Assembly (NCBI GenBank): GCA_002316585.1
Contig: DCDU01000232.1
Span: 1 to 5,419 of the forward strand
Length of the DNA stretch: 5,419 nt
Source: Firmicutes bacterium UBA1047
GTDB taxonomy: Bacteria > Bacillota > Clostridia > Tissierellales > Sedimentibacteraceae
Reading direction: 5' to 3'
How positions within the stretch are numbered: position 1 is the stretch's first letter; each line of letters begins with the position of its first letter. The notes under the pieces are model-generated. The model was not told where the DNA came from and did no database searches. It saw nothing but the letters and a program-made list of their open reading frames with translations. The translations under genes and the position numbers were made by a program. Positions 1 through 5,419 of the stretch are shown piece by piece.

Positions 1-204
1 ATGTATTATACGGGATTTAATCCTTTAACAAATGAAGAAGTGTATGTTCCAAAGGATAGTGAAGAAAGAAAAATGCAAAGAGCATTGCTTCAATATTCCA
101 AAAAAGAAAATTATGAAATAGTTTTGAAAGCATTGAAAAAAGAAAACAGATTGGATTTAATCGGTTACGGACCAAAAGCTTTAATAAAACCTAAAAACAA
201 TTAA
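1..204 (+). CDS. YgiQ-family radical SAM protein, C-terminal fragment (5' truncated by window edge)
   Basis: This is the last 67 codons of a larger gene, ending at TAA 202-204. The peptide has the look of the C-terminal tail of YgiQ-type radical SAM proteins (the DUF3362 region): a YYTGFNPLT segment at residues 2-10, EVYVPK at 13-18, MQRALLQY at about 25-32, and a terminal [10 protein letters not shown] block. Family members are several hundred residues long, with the CxxxCxxC iron-sulfur motif far upstream, so the catalytic part lies outside this window. The ATG at base 1 is most likely an internal methionine, not the start: the family normally continues upstream of this YYTG motif and no ribosome binding site can be seen. 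The biochemical role of YgiQ proteins is not established. A 91-bp gap containing a candidate promoter separates it from the next gene, so it is probably a separate transcription unit. The family call comes from remembered motif similarity, not from a search. Confidence 0.82.
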   Translation: MYYTGFNPLTNEEVYVPKDSEERKMQRALLQYSKKENYEIVLKALKKENRLDLIGYGPKALIKPKNN

Positions 205-237
205 GTTTCGGTTAATGTAATTTTAATAATTAATTTA

Positions 238-266
238 TTGCAAAATCTTTCATAGTAATATAGAAT
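238..266 (+). promoter_or_regulatory. Candidate sigma-A promoter for the capA-like/cdaA/cdaR/activator operon
   Basis: A -35-like TTGCAA (238-243, 4 of 6 matches to TTGACA) and a -10-like TAGAAT (261-266, 5 of 6 matches to TATAAT) are separated by exactly 17 bp. Transcription would start near 273, leaving a leader of about 22 nt before the ATG at 296. It is the only sizeable gap upstream of the four-gene cluster. The region is so AT-rich that chance matches are likely; a second -10-like TATATT lies at 267-272. Confidence 0.45.
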
Positions 267-284
267 TATATTGTGATTATTTAT

Positions 285-290
285 AGAGGT
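285..290 (+). promoter_or_regulatory. Ribosome binding site of the CapA-like gene
   Basis: AGAGGT lies 5 nt upstream of the ATG at 296. It is the only purine-rich block near this start and supports choosing 296 as the initiation codon. Confidence 0.6.
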
Positions 291-295
291 ATTAT

Positions 296-1549
296 ATGAA
301 CAGAAAAGTTAGACGACGAAAAAAAAGAATTAGATTATTGCTGTTGCTATTTATACTTTTGGTTGGTGTTTTAGCAGCAACTTTTGTAGTGAACGGTATC
401 GGCAAAGATGGCAAAAACAAAGGAGAACAGCCAATTCAGCAGCCTGAAAAAAACAATGGAGTTTCTGAAGAACAGCCTGATGCAATCCCGGATATATCCG
501 TTAGTATTAGGGCCACGGGAGACATTATGTTTCATCCTTCGCAAATTGAAGGAGCATATGATGCTTTAACAGATACATATGATTTTAACAACAGTTTCAA
601 GGCTATAAAAAGCATTATTGAAGAAGCGGACATTGCAATTGCTAATTTTGAAGGAACAACTGCCGGGAATTCAACGTACAGCTATCAGGGTTATCCGTTG
701 TTCAATGCTCCGGATGAAGCATTGGATGCTATTAAAAATGCAGGCTTTGATATATTGTCAACCGCAAACAACCACAGCCTTGATACAAGGAGAGCAGGAA
801 TTATAAGGACAATAGAGCAAATTAAACAAAGGGGAATGGAGCCTGTCGGAACATTTATCGAAAAACCTGAAACAAGGGTTTTAATTAAGGAGGTAAAAGG
901 AATAAAGTTTGCTTTCATGGCATATACGGAAATGGTCAATGGTCTTGAATCGGTTATGAGCCCCGGGGATTTGGATGCAATGGTAAACATTGTCAACGAA
1001 ACAAAAATGAAAGAAGATATTATCTATGCAAAGGAACAAAATGCAGATGTTATAATCGCATGCCTTCATTGGGGTGATGAATATTCAAGAACTCAGGCAC
1101 AAAGACAGGAAGTTTTAGCCGATATGCTTTTTAAGGAAGGTGTTGACATAATATTTGGAAGTCATCCTCATGTTATTCAGCCGACACAAACATTGGAGTA
1201 TAACGGCAAAACAAAATTTATAGCTTATTCCATGGGTAATTTCATATCAAATCAAAGAGTGGAAACGTTGGTGCCTTATGGTATGACTGAACATATTTCA
1301 AAGTATACAGAAGACGGAATAATAATTGATATAGAAATAGAGAAAAAAGGGGAAACGGGAGAAGTATCCATAAGTAATATCAGTTATATACCATTATGGG
1401 TTTATAAGGGGTTTAAAGAAAACGGCACTGCCGAGCATGTTGTTTATCCCATAATGGATTATATAGAAAGCGCGGAATTAAATGAAGATTCAAAAGTAAG
1501 AATGAGCAGATCATATGCAGATACTATGGTGCAAATGAATGCTGAATAA
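296..1549 (+). CDS. CapA-family membrane-anchored metallophosphatase-like protein
   Basis: This 417-residue protein belongs to the CapA / poly-gamma-glutamate synthesis (PGA_cap) branch of the calcineurin-like metallophosphoesterase fold. A very basic N-terminus (residues 2-13) is followed by one hydrophobic helix (about 14-33) and a polar Gln/Glu/Pro/Asn-rich linker (about 37-66), so the catalytic domain should sit outside the cell on a membrane anchor. Family motifs appear in order: TGDIMFH (74-80), ANFEG (116-120), STANNHSLD (155-163), HWGDEY (258-263), GSHPH (288-292) and YSMGNF (311-316). The Asp, Asn and His residues expected to bind metal are all present, so the enzyme looks intact. 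CapA/PgsA proteins are known from poly-gamma-glutamate capsule machinery, but no CapB/CapC (PgsB/PgsC) partner is visible here. Many stand-alone members have no assigned substrate, so I do not infer capsule synthesis. The start at 296 fits the ribosome binding site and the signal-anchor topology. It is followed 18 bp later by cdaA, suggesting co-transcription. Confidence 0.88.
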   Translation: MNRKVRRRKKRIRLLLLLFILLVGVLAATFVVNGIGKDGKNKGEQPIQQPEKNNGVSEEQPDAIPDISVSIRATGDIMFHPSQIEGAYDALTDTYDFNNSFKAIKSIIEEADIAIANFEGTTAGNSTYSYQGYPLFNAPDEALDAIKNAGFDILSTANNHSLDTRRAGIIRTIEQIKQRGMEPVGTFIEKPETRVLIKEVKGIKFAFMAYTEMVNGLESVMSPGDLDAMVNIVNETKMKEDIIYAKEQNADVIIACLHWGDEYSRTQAQRQEVLADMLFKEGVDIIFGSHPHVIQPTQTLEYNGKTKFIAYSMGNFISNQRVETLVPYGMTEHISKYTEDGIIIDIEIEKKGETGEVSISNISYIPLWVYKGFKENGTAEHVVYPIMDYIESAELNEDSKVRMSRSYADTMVQMNAE

Positions 1550-1567
1550 TATGGGGGATTAGCATAG

Positions 1568-2404
1568 ATGAACATGATGGAGCGGATTAAATTAATTTTT
1601 TCAAATATCGGGTTGAATACCTTTGTAGATATAGGTATTGTTTACTATGTTCTTTATCGCGGATATATACTCATAAGAGATATGAGGGCAAAACAATTGG
1701 TTAAGGGAATTGTGCTTTTGGTTTCATTGATTCCCATATCCAAAATATTCGATCTGTATATGGTGAAGTTTATTTTAGATAATACATTTCAGGTCGGCGT
1801 AATTGCATTGGTTATTGTTTTTCAGCCTGAAATAAGGAAAGCCCTTGAATATTTGGGAAGAACCTCCTTTACTCTGTCAAATATTGAAAAAAATGCAGAA
1901 ACCTCCCAAAAAATTATTAAAGAAATTATATCCGCGGCAACTTCTTTAGCAAGACAAAAAATCGGTGCTTTAATTATTTTTGAAAAACAAATAGGACTTA
2001 ATGACATTATAGAGAGCGGAACCAAATTAGATGCAAATATATCCAGCGGATTGCTGATAAATATTTTTATACCAAATACACCTCTCCATGACGGGGCAGT
2101 AATTATAAAGGACTATACTGTAAGGGCTGCAGGATGCTTTTTGCCTCTTACCGAAAATAATCTCTTAAGCAAGGATATCGGTACGAGACATAGGGCTGCT
2201 ATAGGAATGACTGAAAAATCAGATGCTGTTGCATTGATAGTATCTGAGGAAACAGGGTATATTTCTTATGCCGTTGAAGGAAGACTTTACAGGAATATTC
2301 AAAATACAGAGCTTGAAAATTTATTGTCGGGTATTTATGCCGAAAATGAAAAAATAAATCTTATAGATAAATGGAGAAATAGAAATGAAGATAAAAAACG
2401 ATAA
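1568..2404 (+). CDS. cdaA: Diadenylate cyclase CdaA (c-di-AMP synthase)
   Basis: This membrane enzyme condenses two ATP into cyclic di-AMP, the second messenger that controls potassium and osmolyte transport and cell-envelope homeostasis in Bacillota. The 278-residue length is typical of CdaA (also called DacA). Three hydrophobic segments (about 19-36, 46-61 and 68-85) form the membrane part. A short linker follows (about 90-118), then the DAC domain with GALIIFE (133-139), the catalytic DGA motif (175-177, in PLHDGAVII) and the RHR motif (207-209, in GTRHRAAIG). All key residues are intact. The ATG at 1568 is about 10 nt after a GGGGGA block (1553-1558). In-frame ATGs at 1574 and 1577 are further from that site and less likely. 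The stop codon lies inside cdaR (20-bp overlap), the usual tight coupling of the cyclase and its regulator. The gene lies 18 bp after the CapA-like gene, with no terminator between them. Confidence 0.96.
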   Translation: MNMMERIKLIFSNIGLNTFVDIGIVYYVLYRGYILIRDMRAKQLVKGIVLLVSLIPISKIFDLYMVKFILDNTFQVGVIALVIVFQPEIRKALEYLGRTSFTLSNIEKNAETSQKIIKEIISAATSLARQKIGALIIFEKQIGLNDIIESGTKLDANISSGLLINIFIPNTPLHDGAVIIKDYTVRAAGCFLPLTENNLLSKDIGTRHRAAIGMTEKSDAVALIVSEETGYISYAVEGRLYRNIQNTELENLLSGIYAENEKINLIDKWRNRNEDKKR

Positions 2405-3632
2405 ATTATTTATTCAAGTTACTTGTCTAATTGTTGCCATTGTTCTATGGATGACTGTAATGCTTGTAACAAATCAAACTCTTGAAAAAACATATCCAAA
2501 TATTCCTATAACCATAAGAAACTTATCTACTTTAGAAAATTCAAACTTAGTAATGATGAATCAAGACAAAGAAAACATTACTATATCTGTAAAAGTAACA
2601 GGATTAACCGAGCAATTGAATAAATTTACCAGCAGAGACTTTTCTGCATATATAGATGTTTTAGGATTTAAAGAAGGAATAAATCCTGCGAAAGTGGAGG
2701 TTGTAGCACCAAGCGGTGTTGAAATCGTAAGCGTTTATCCGTCTCAAATAGCATGCAACATAGAAGGAATTATATCAAAGGTAATGGATGTTACAGTTAA
2801 ATATGACGGAGCTCAGGCTGAAAATTATTACAGGGCACAGTCATTTCCCAATCCTTCGTCCGTAAAAATAACGGGACCCAGAAGTGTTGTTAATTCCGCT
2901 AATCTTGCAATAGCAACCATAAATATTGACGGTGCGTCTGATACGGTTGTGAAAACTGTTCCCGTAAGAGTATACGATGATAAGGATACCGAAATTTTCC
3001 TGTCGGTTCCTACAGGAAATGTAGAGGTTACGGCTCCCATTTATCCTACTAAATATGTTGCGCTTAAACCGTCGATAGTCGGGGCTCCGGAAGAAGGATA
3101 TGAAGTGGTCGATGTAACCGTAAAACCCGAAAGAGTGAGGATAGCGGCAAGACAGGATGTTTTGGATACGATTAAGGAGCTTAACTTAGAAGAACTTGAT
3201 ATTACCGGTTCGTTCAACAATATACTTGCATCCAAGAATATATTGAATACAGACGGGCTGATACTTTTGGATTTGGAAACCGCACCGGTCGTAAATGCCG
3301 TGGTGGAAAAAATTATAGATAAAGATTTTGTTTACAGCTATGATGATATTCAATTTATTAATAAAAGCGATAACAGCGATGTGATATTGGAAGATACCGA
3401 TGAGGAAATTACTGTTTCTGTATCGGGTACTTCAACAATAGTTAATTCTTTGAAAAAAAGCGATTTAATATTGACAGCTGACTTAGCTGAAACAATTGAG
3501 GGAATTAATACCGTTAAATTAGAATGTGTTTCTGAATTTGAATTTAAGAATATTATAATAAGCAAAGAAACGGTGGATGTAGAAATTATAAAAACCGAAA
3601 CACTAGAACCTCCGGAGGAAGAGGCGAGGTAA
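2385..3632 (+). CDS. cdaR: CdaR, YbbR-repeat membrane regulator of CdaA
   Basis: This 415-residue protein has an N-terminal signal-anchor helix (about 8-29) followed by an extracytoplasmic part made of about four YbbR-like repeats: roughly 36-128, 133-216, 223-309 and 312-403. The hallmark V-x-I-x-GP element is clearest in repeat 2 (VKITGP, 160-165). The equivalent in repeat 3 reads VRIAAR and in repeat 4 VSVSGT, so those repeats have diverged. CdaR proteins interact with the membrane cyclase CdaA and modulate c-di-AMP output; the overlap with cdaA supports that pairing. Bacillus CdaR is somewhat longer, with a similar four-repeat plan. The C-terminus is acidic and proline-containing (PPEEEAR), and its codons also form the purine-rich sequence upstream of the next gene. 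The start at 2385 is supported by GGAG at 2373-2376, 8 nt upstream and inside the cdaA coding region, indicating translational coupling. The next gene starts 2 bp after the stop. glmM, which follows cdaR in many Bacillota, is absent here. Confidence 0.93.
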   Translation: MKIKNDKLFIQVTCLIVAIVLWMTVMLVTNQTLEKTYPNIPITIRNLSTLENSNLVMMNQDKENITISVKVTGLTEQLNKFTSRDFSAYIDVLGFKEGINPAKVEVVAPSGVEIVSVYPSQIACNIEGIISKVMDVTVKYDGAQAENYYRAQSFPNPSSVKITGPRSVVNSANLAIATINIDGASDTVVKTVPVRVYDDKDTEIFLSVPTGNVEVTAPIYPTKYVALKPSIVGAPEEGYEVVDVTVKPERVRIAARQDVLDTIKELNLEELDITGSFNNILASKNILNTDGLILLDLETAPVVNAVVEKIIDKDFVYSYDDIQFINKSDNSDVILEDTDEEITVSVSGTSTIVNSLKKSDLILTADLAETIEGINTVKLECVSEFEFKNIIISKETVDVEIIKTETLEPPEEEAR

Positions 3633-3634
3633 TT

Positions 3635-5020
3635 ATGTTGAATATTAAAATTAACAGCATGGATTATCAGGGAATGTTAGAAGCGGTATTTCTTGCCACA
3701 CAGGATGCAATAAGCGTTGTAAATGAAAAAGGCGAGCATATCTTGGCCAATCCTGCTTATACGAAAATTACGGGTATTGAATATGATGATGTAATAGGCA
3801 AAAATGCACTGTTTGATATTGAAGAAGGCGAAAGCCTGCACATGAAGGTACTTGCAACTAAAAAACCTGTAGAAAATACAAAATTAAAAATCAGACCCAG
3901 CGGCAAGACTGTTGTGGCTCAAGCTGCGCCAATTATTGTTAATGGGGAAATGAAAGGCAGCGTTGCTGTTCTTCATGATATTTCCGGAATAAAGGATTTG
4001 ACCGATAAGTTAGAGGAGGCTGAAAAAAAATTAAGAGAACTTACCTATAAATATAAGCCTGAAGATATAATCGGAGAATCGGAAGCTATAAAAGAAGTAA
4101 AAAGGCTTATTGAGAAAGCTGCAAAGGTTCCTGCAACTATATTGTTAAGGGGAGAAAGCGGTACGGGCAAAGAATTGTTTGCCAATTCAATCCATGCTCA
4201 AAGTTCCCGTGCCCGCAATAATTTTGTGAGAGTAAATTGTGCGGCACTGTCTGATTCGTTGCTTGAAAGCGAATTGTTCGGATATGAGGAAGGCTCCTTC
4301 ACCGGTGCGTTAAAGGGAGGCAAAAAAGGTCTGTTTGAAGAAGCGGACAAGGGAACAATATTTCTTGACGAAATTTCGGAAATTAGCTTAAATACACAAG
4401 CGAAGCTTTTAAGAGTTCTTCAGGAAAAAGAAATAATGAGGGTTGGCAGTAATAAGAATATTCCTATAGATGTAAGAGTAATTGCTGCAACCAATGCGGA
4501 TTTAGTGAAATCCGTCCAGAAAGGAAAATTCAGAGAGGACTTATTTTACAGACTAAGTATTCTTCCTATACATATACCTCCTCTTCGTGAAAGATTAGAA
4601 GATATTCCTTTGCTGGCTAAAAGGTTTATCGCAAAATTTAATGACGAGTACGGCAGAAATATTGTGGATATATCAAGTGAAGCATTGAAGGTGCTGATGG
4701 AACATGGCTGGCCGGGCAATGTAAGAGAATTGGAAAATACAATAGGACGTTCCATAATATATATGAACATTAACGAGAGAGTTATAAATACAATACATTT
4801 ACCTCATCTACATGCAGGTAAAATTCAAAATTATGATAATTGTATTGTATCAGTTAACGAAGATATTACAACATTGGATAATGTTTTGCATAAAGCGGAA
4901 TCTGAATATATAGAAAATATTTATTTGAAATCCAATAAAAATAAAACCCATACAGCTAAGGTATTAGGCATATCTTTAAGGTCATTATATTATAAAATGG
5001 AAAAGTACGGTATTACTTAG
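3635..5020 (+). CDS. Sigma-54-dependent transcriptional activator (PAS / AAA+ / Fis-type HTH), probable regulator of ptb
   Basis: This is a 461-residue bacterial enhancer-binding protein. The N-terminal region (about 9-118) is a single PAS domain (DAISVVNEKGEHILANPAYTKITG, spread over 24-47), a likely small-molecule or redox sensor. A charged helical linker (about 120-140) leads to the AAA+ domain, with Walker A GESGTGKE (173-180), the sigma-54 contact loop GSFTGA (220-225, Ser in place of the commoner Ala), Walker B TIFLDE (241-246), sensor I AATN (284-287), arginine-finger region FREDLFYR (299-306) and sensor II WPGNVREL (359-366). The C-terminus carries a Fis-type helix-turn-helix (about 435-460). 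Every motif needed for ATP-driven open-complex formation is present. There is no receiver domain, so phosphorylation by a histidine kinase is unlikely. The ATG at 3635 is 5 nt after GAGG (3626-3629). Only 2 bp separate it from cdaR, so it is probably co-transcribed with cdaA-cdaR. Just downstream lie candidate binding dyads and a -24/-12 promoter for ptb, resembling Bacillus bkdR next to ptb. The inducing ligand cannot be read from the sequence. Confidence 0.94.
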   Translation: MLNIKINSMDYQGMLEAVFLATQDAISVVNEKGEHILANPAYTKITGIEYDDVIGKNALFDIEEGESLHMKVLATKKPVENTKLKIRPSGKTVVAQAAPIIVNGEMKGSVAVLHDISGIKDLTDKLEEAEKKLRELTYKYKPEDIIGESEAIKEVKRLIEKAAKVPATILLRGESGTGKELFANSIHAQSSRARNNFVRVNCAALSDSLLESELFGYEEGSFTGALKGGKKGLFEEADKGTIFLDEISEISLNTQAKLLRVLQEKEIMRVGSNKNIPIDVRVIAATNADLVKSVQKGKFREDLFYRLSILPIHIPPLRERLEDIPLLAKRFIAKFNDEYGRNIVDISSEALKVLMEHGWPGNVRELENTIGRSIIYMNINERVINTIHLPHLHAGKIQNYDNCIVSVNEDITTLDNVLHKAESEYIENIYLKSNKNKTHTAKVLGISLRSLYYKMEKYGIT

Positions 5021-5022
5021 TG

Positions 5023-5036
5023 TGCAAAATATTGCA
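5023..5036. promoter_or_regulatory. Candidate activator-binding site 1 (upstream activating sequence)
   Basis: TGCAAAATATTGCA is a dyad of TGCAA and TTGCA half-sites around a 4-bp centre. It begins 3 bp after the activator gene's stop codon and is centred about 142 bp upstream of the predicted ptb start site, in the range usual for sigma-54 enhancer sites. It is the exact reverse complement of site 2. The function is inferred from symmetry, repetition and position. Confidence 0.7.
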
Positions 5037-5049
5037 AAACAAATTAAAA

Positions 5050-5063
5050 TGCAATATTTTGCA
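5050..5063. promoter_or_regulatory. Candidate activator-binding site 2 (upstream activating sequence)
   Basis: TGCAATATTTTGCA is the perfect reverse complement of site 1, with the same TGCAA/TTGCA half-sites. It starts 27 bp after the start of site 1 and is centred about 115 bp before the predicted ptb start site. It directly abuts site 3, creating a TGCATGCA palindrome at the junction (5060-5067). Confidence 0.7.
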
Positions 5064-5077
5064 TGCATAATATTGCA
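5064..5077. promoter_or_regulatory. Candidate activator-binding site 3 (upstream activating sequence)
   Basis: TGCATAATATTGCA matches the pattern of sites 1 and 2, with one half-site change (TGCAT for TGCAA). It follows site 2 with no gap and is centred about 101 bp upstream of the predicted ptb start site. It is 41 bp from site 1, close to four helical turns, which could place the two sites on the same face of the DNA. Confidence 0.62.
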
Positions 5078-5105
5078 GAAAAATAAAAATGAATTAAAAG
5101 TATAT

Positions 5106-5138
5106 ATCAATCGTTGAAATTTCAATGGTTGATTTTTT
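5106..5138 (+). terminator. Rho-independent terminator of the activator operon
   Basis: An 11-bp stem pairs ATCAATCGTTG (5106-5116) with CAATGGTTGAT (5123-5133) around the AAATTT loop, allowing two G-U wobbles in RNA. A run of six T (5133-5138) follows directly. The stem is AT-rich but complete, and the T-run is in the right place. It would end transcripts from the cdaA-cdaR-activator unit before the ptb promoter. The wobble pairs favour the plus strand. On the minus strand they become A-C mismatches, and the only downstream T-rich sequence is weak, so it is probably not bidirectional. Confidence 0.72.
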
Positions 5139-5144
5139 ATAACT

Positions 5145-5161
5145 TTGGCATGAAATTTGCT
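5145..5161 (+). promoter_or_regulatory. Sigma-54 (-24/-12) promoter of ptb
   Basis: TTGGCATG-AAAT-TTGCT matches the sigma-54 consensus TGGCACG-N4-TTGCW at every defined position except one (T for C at 5151). The invariant GG (5147-5148) and GC (5159-5160) are exactly 10 bp apart, as this sigma factor requires. Taking 5160 as -12 puts the transcription start near 5172. An enhancer-binding-protein gene and its likely dyad sites lie immediately upstream, strongly supporting the assignment. The genome should encode RpoN (SigL), which is not in this window. Confidence 0.93.
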
Positions 5162-5172
5162 TTATATATTAT

Positions 5173-5179
5173 GAGGTGG
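5173..5179 (+). promoter_or_regulatory. Strong ribosome binding site of ptb
   Basis: GAGGTGG lies 7 nt before the ATG at 5187 and fixes the start codon. The predicted transcription start (about 5172) is almost at its edge, so the leader would be only about 15 nt. Confidence 0.75.
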
Positions 5180-5186
5180 TAAAATT

Positions 5187-5419
5187 ATGAATAGCTTTGA
5201 CAAATTAATAAAGATGGCAAAAAACACTGAACCAAAAAAAATAGCTGTTGCGGCCGCGCAGGATGACGATGTGCTGAAGGCTGTACAAGCAGCTGTAAAG
5301 GAAAATATTTGCATTCCGATTTTGGTTGGTGATAAAGAAAGAATTAAAGAAATATCCGAAGATATAAATTTTGATCTTAAAAATATTCAGATTATCGACG
5401 AAAAAGACGGGCATGAGGC
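5187..5419 (+). CDS. ptb: Phosphate butyryltransferase, N-terminal part (3' truncated by window edge)
   Basis: An open frame runs from ATG 5187 to the window end without a stop, giving 77 complete codons of a protein that in this family is about 300 residues. The visible part matches the start of the phosphate acetyl/butyryltransferase fold as in clostridial Ptb: SFDKLIKMAK (3-12), KKIAVAAAQDDDVLKAV (17-33) and IPILVGDKERI (43-53), with the AQD...VL and LVGD signatures. Ptb interconverts butyryl-CoA (or branched-chain acyl-CoA) plus phosphate with acyl-phosphate plus CoA in the cytoplasm; butyrate kinase then makes ATP from the acyl-phosphate. The N-terminus resembles Ptb more than classical Pta, but the acyl-chain preference cannot be read here and the catalytic C-terminal part is missing. 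A sigma-54 promoter and three candidate enhancer sites precede it, so expression likely depends on the activator encoded just upstream. A kinase gene (buk) and acyl-CoA or 2-oxoacid enzymes would be expected further on, outside the window. Confidence 0.9.
   Translation, partial: MNSFDKLIKMAKNTEPKKIAVAAAQDDDVLKAVQAAVKENICIPILVGDKERIKEISEDINFDLKNIQIIDEKDGHE

Larger units (their letters stand above)
5023..5063. repeat. Perfect 14-bp inverted repeat with 13-bp spacer
   Basis: Bases 5023-5036 and 5050-5063 are perfect reverse complements separated by 13 bp (5037-5049). In RNA the two arms could form a 14-bp hairpin just after the activator stop codon, but no T-run follows, so it is not a terminator by itself. 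Because each arm is also internally dyad-symmetric, protein binding to DNA is the better explanation. Confidence 0.7.

Noticed and set aside
1..3. ATG at base 1 as the true start of a 67-residue small protein
   Set aside because: The peptide matches the C-terminal tail of YgiQ proteins, which continues upstream of this methionine; no upstream sequence is available to show an initiation site.
238..244. TTGCAAA upstream of the CapA-like gene as another activator site
   Set aside because: Only one TTGCA half-site is present, without a dyad partner at the right spacing, and it is better explained as part of the candidate -35 element.
205..245. Possible terminator after the YgiQ-family gene
   Set aside because: The stretch is AT-rich with short self-complementary bits such as TAATAATTA, but I find no stable stem followed by a T-run.
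691..996. Minus-strand open frame of about 101 codons inside the CapA-like gene
   Set aside because: It lies antisense to a gene with clear family motifs, matches no family I recognise, and is the kind of shadow expected opposite an AT-rich coding region.
3041..3565. Minus-strand open frames opposite cdaR
   Set aside because: They are low-complexity Ser/Leu/Ile-rich translations antisense to the YbbR repeats, with no supporting start signals or family features.
5023..5063. The 14-bp inverted repeat as a terminator or riboswitch
   Set aside because: No T-run follows the second arm, the stem is very AT-rich, and a third copy of the same half-site pattern abuts it, which favours protein-binding sites.
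5205..5414. Minus-strand open frame at the right edge of the window
   Set aside because: It is antisense to the ptb start, and the plus-strand frame has a strong ribosome binding site, a sigma-54 promoter and recognisable Ptb sequence.

Overview
The window reads as AT-rich chromosomal DNA from an anaerobic low-GC Gram-positive (Bacillota, probably class Clostridia). This rests on A+T-rich codon use, purine-rich Shine-Dalgarno sites before almost every gene, a CdaA/CdaR (c-di-AMP) pair, and a phosphate butyryltransferase gene under a sigma-54 promoter. I cannot name the genus from sequence alone. All genes lie on the plus strand, and I see no mobile element, CRISPR array, tRNA or rRNA.

Layout: (1) 1-204 is the 3' end of a YgiQ-family radical SAM gene. 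(2) 205-295 is a short AT-rich gap with a plausible sigma-A promoter. (3) 296-5020 holds four tightly packed genes that look like one transcription unit: a membrane-anchored CapA-type metallophosphatase, the diadenylate cyclase cdaA, its membrane partner cdaR (20-bp overlap with cdaA), and a PAS/AAA+/Fis-type sigma-54 activator only 2 bp after cdaR. (4) 5021-5186 is a dense regulatory region. It holds three 14-bp TGCAA-N4-TTGCA-like dyads (candidate activator sites), an intrinsic terminator, a near-consensus -24/-12 sigma-54 promoter and a strong ribosome binding site. (5) 5187 to the window end is the first 77 codons of a phosphate butyryltransferase (ptb), truncated by the window edge.

How the parts fit: the activator gene sits directly upstream of a sigma-54 promoter that drives ptb. 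This is the arrangement of Bacillus subtilis bkdR upstream of the SigL-dependent ptb-bcd-buk-lpdV-bkd operon. The simplest reading is that the PAS-containing activator senses a metabolite or redox cue, binds the TGCAA dyads about 100-140 bp upstream of the ptb start site, and turns on an acyl-phosphate (butyrate or branched-chain acid) fermentation operon. The unusual point is that this activator appears to be co-transcribed with cdaA-cdaR, in the place where many Bacillota carry glmM. This suggests, but does not prove, a link between c-di-AMP/cell-envelope functions and fermentation control.
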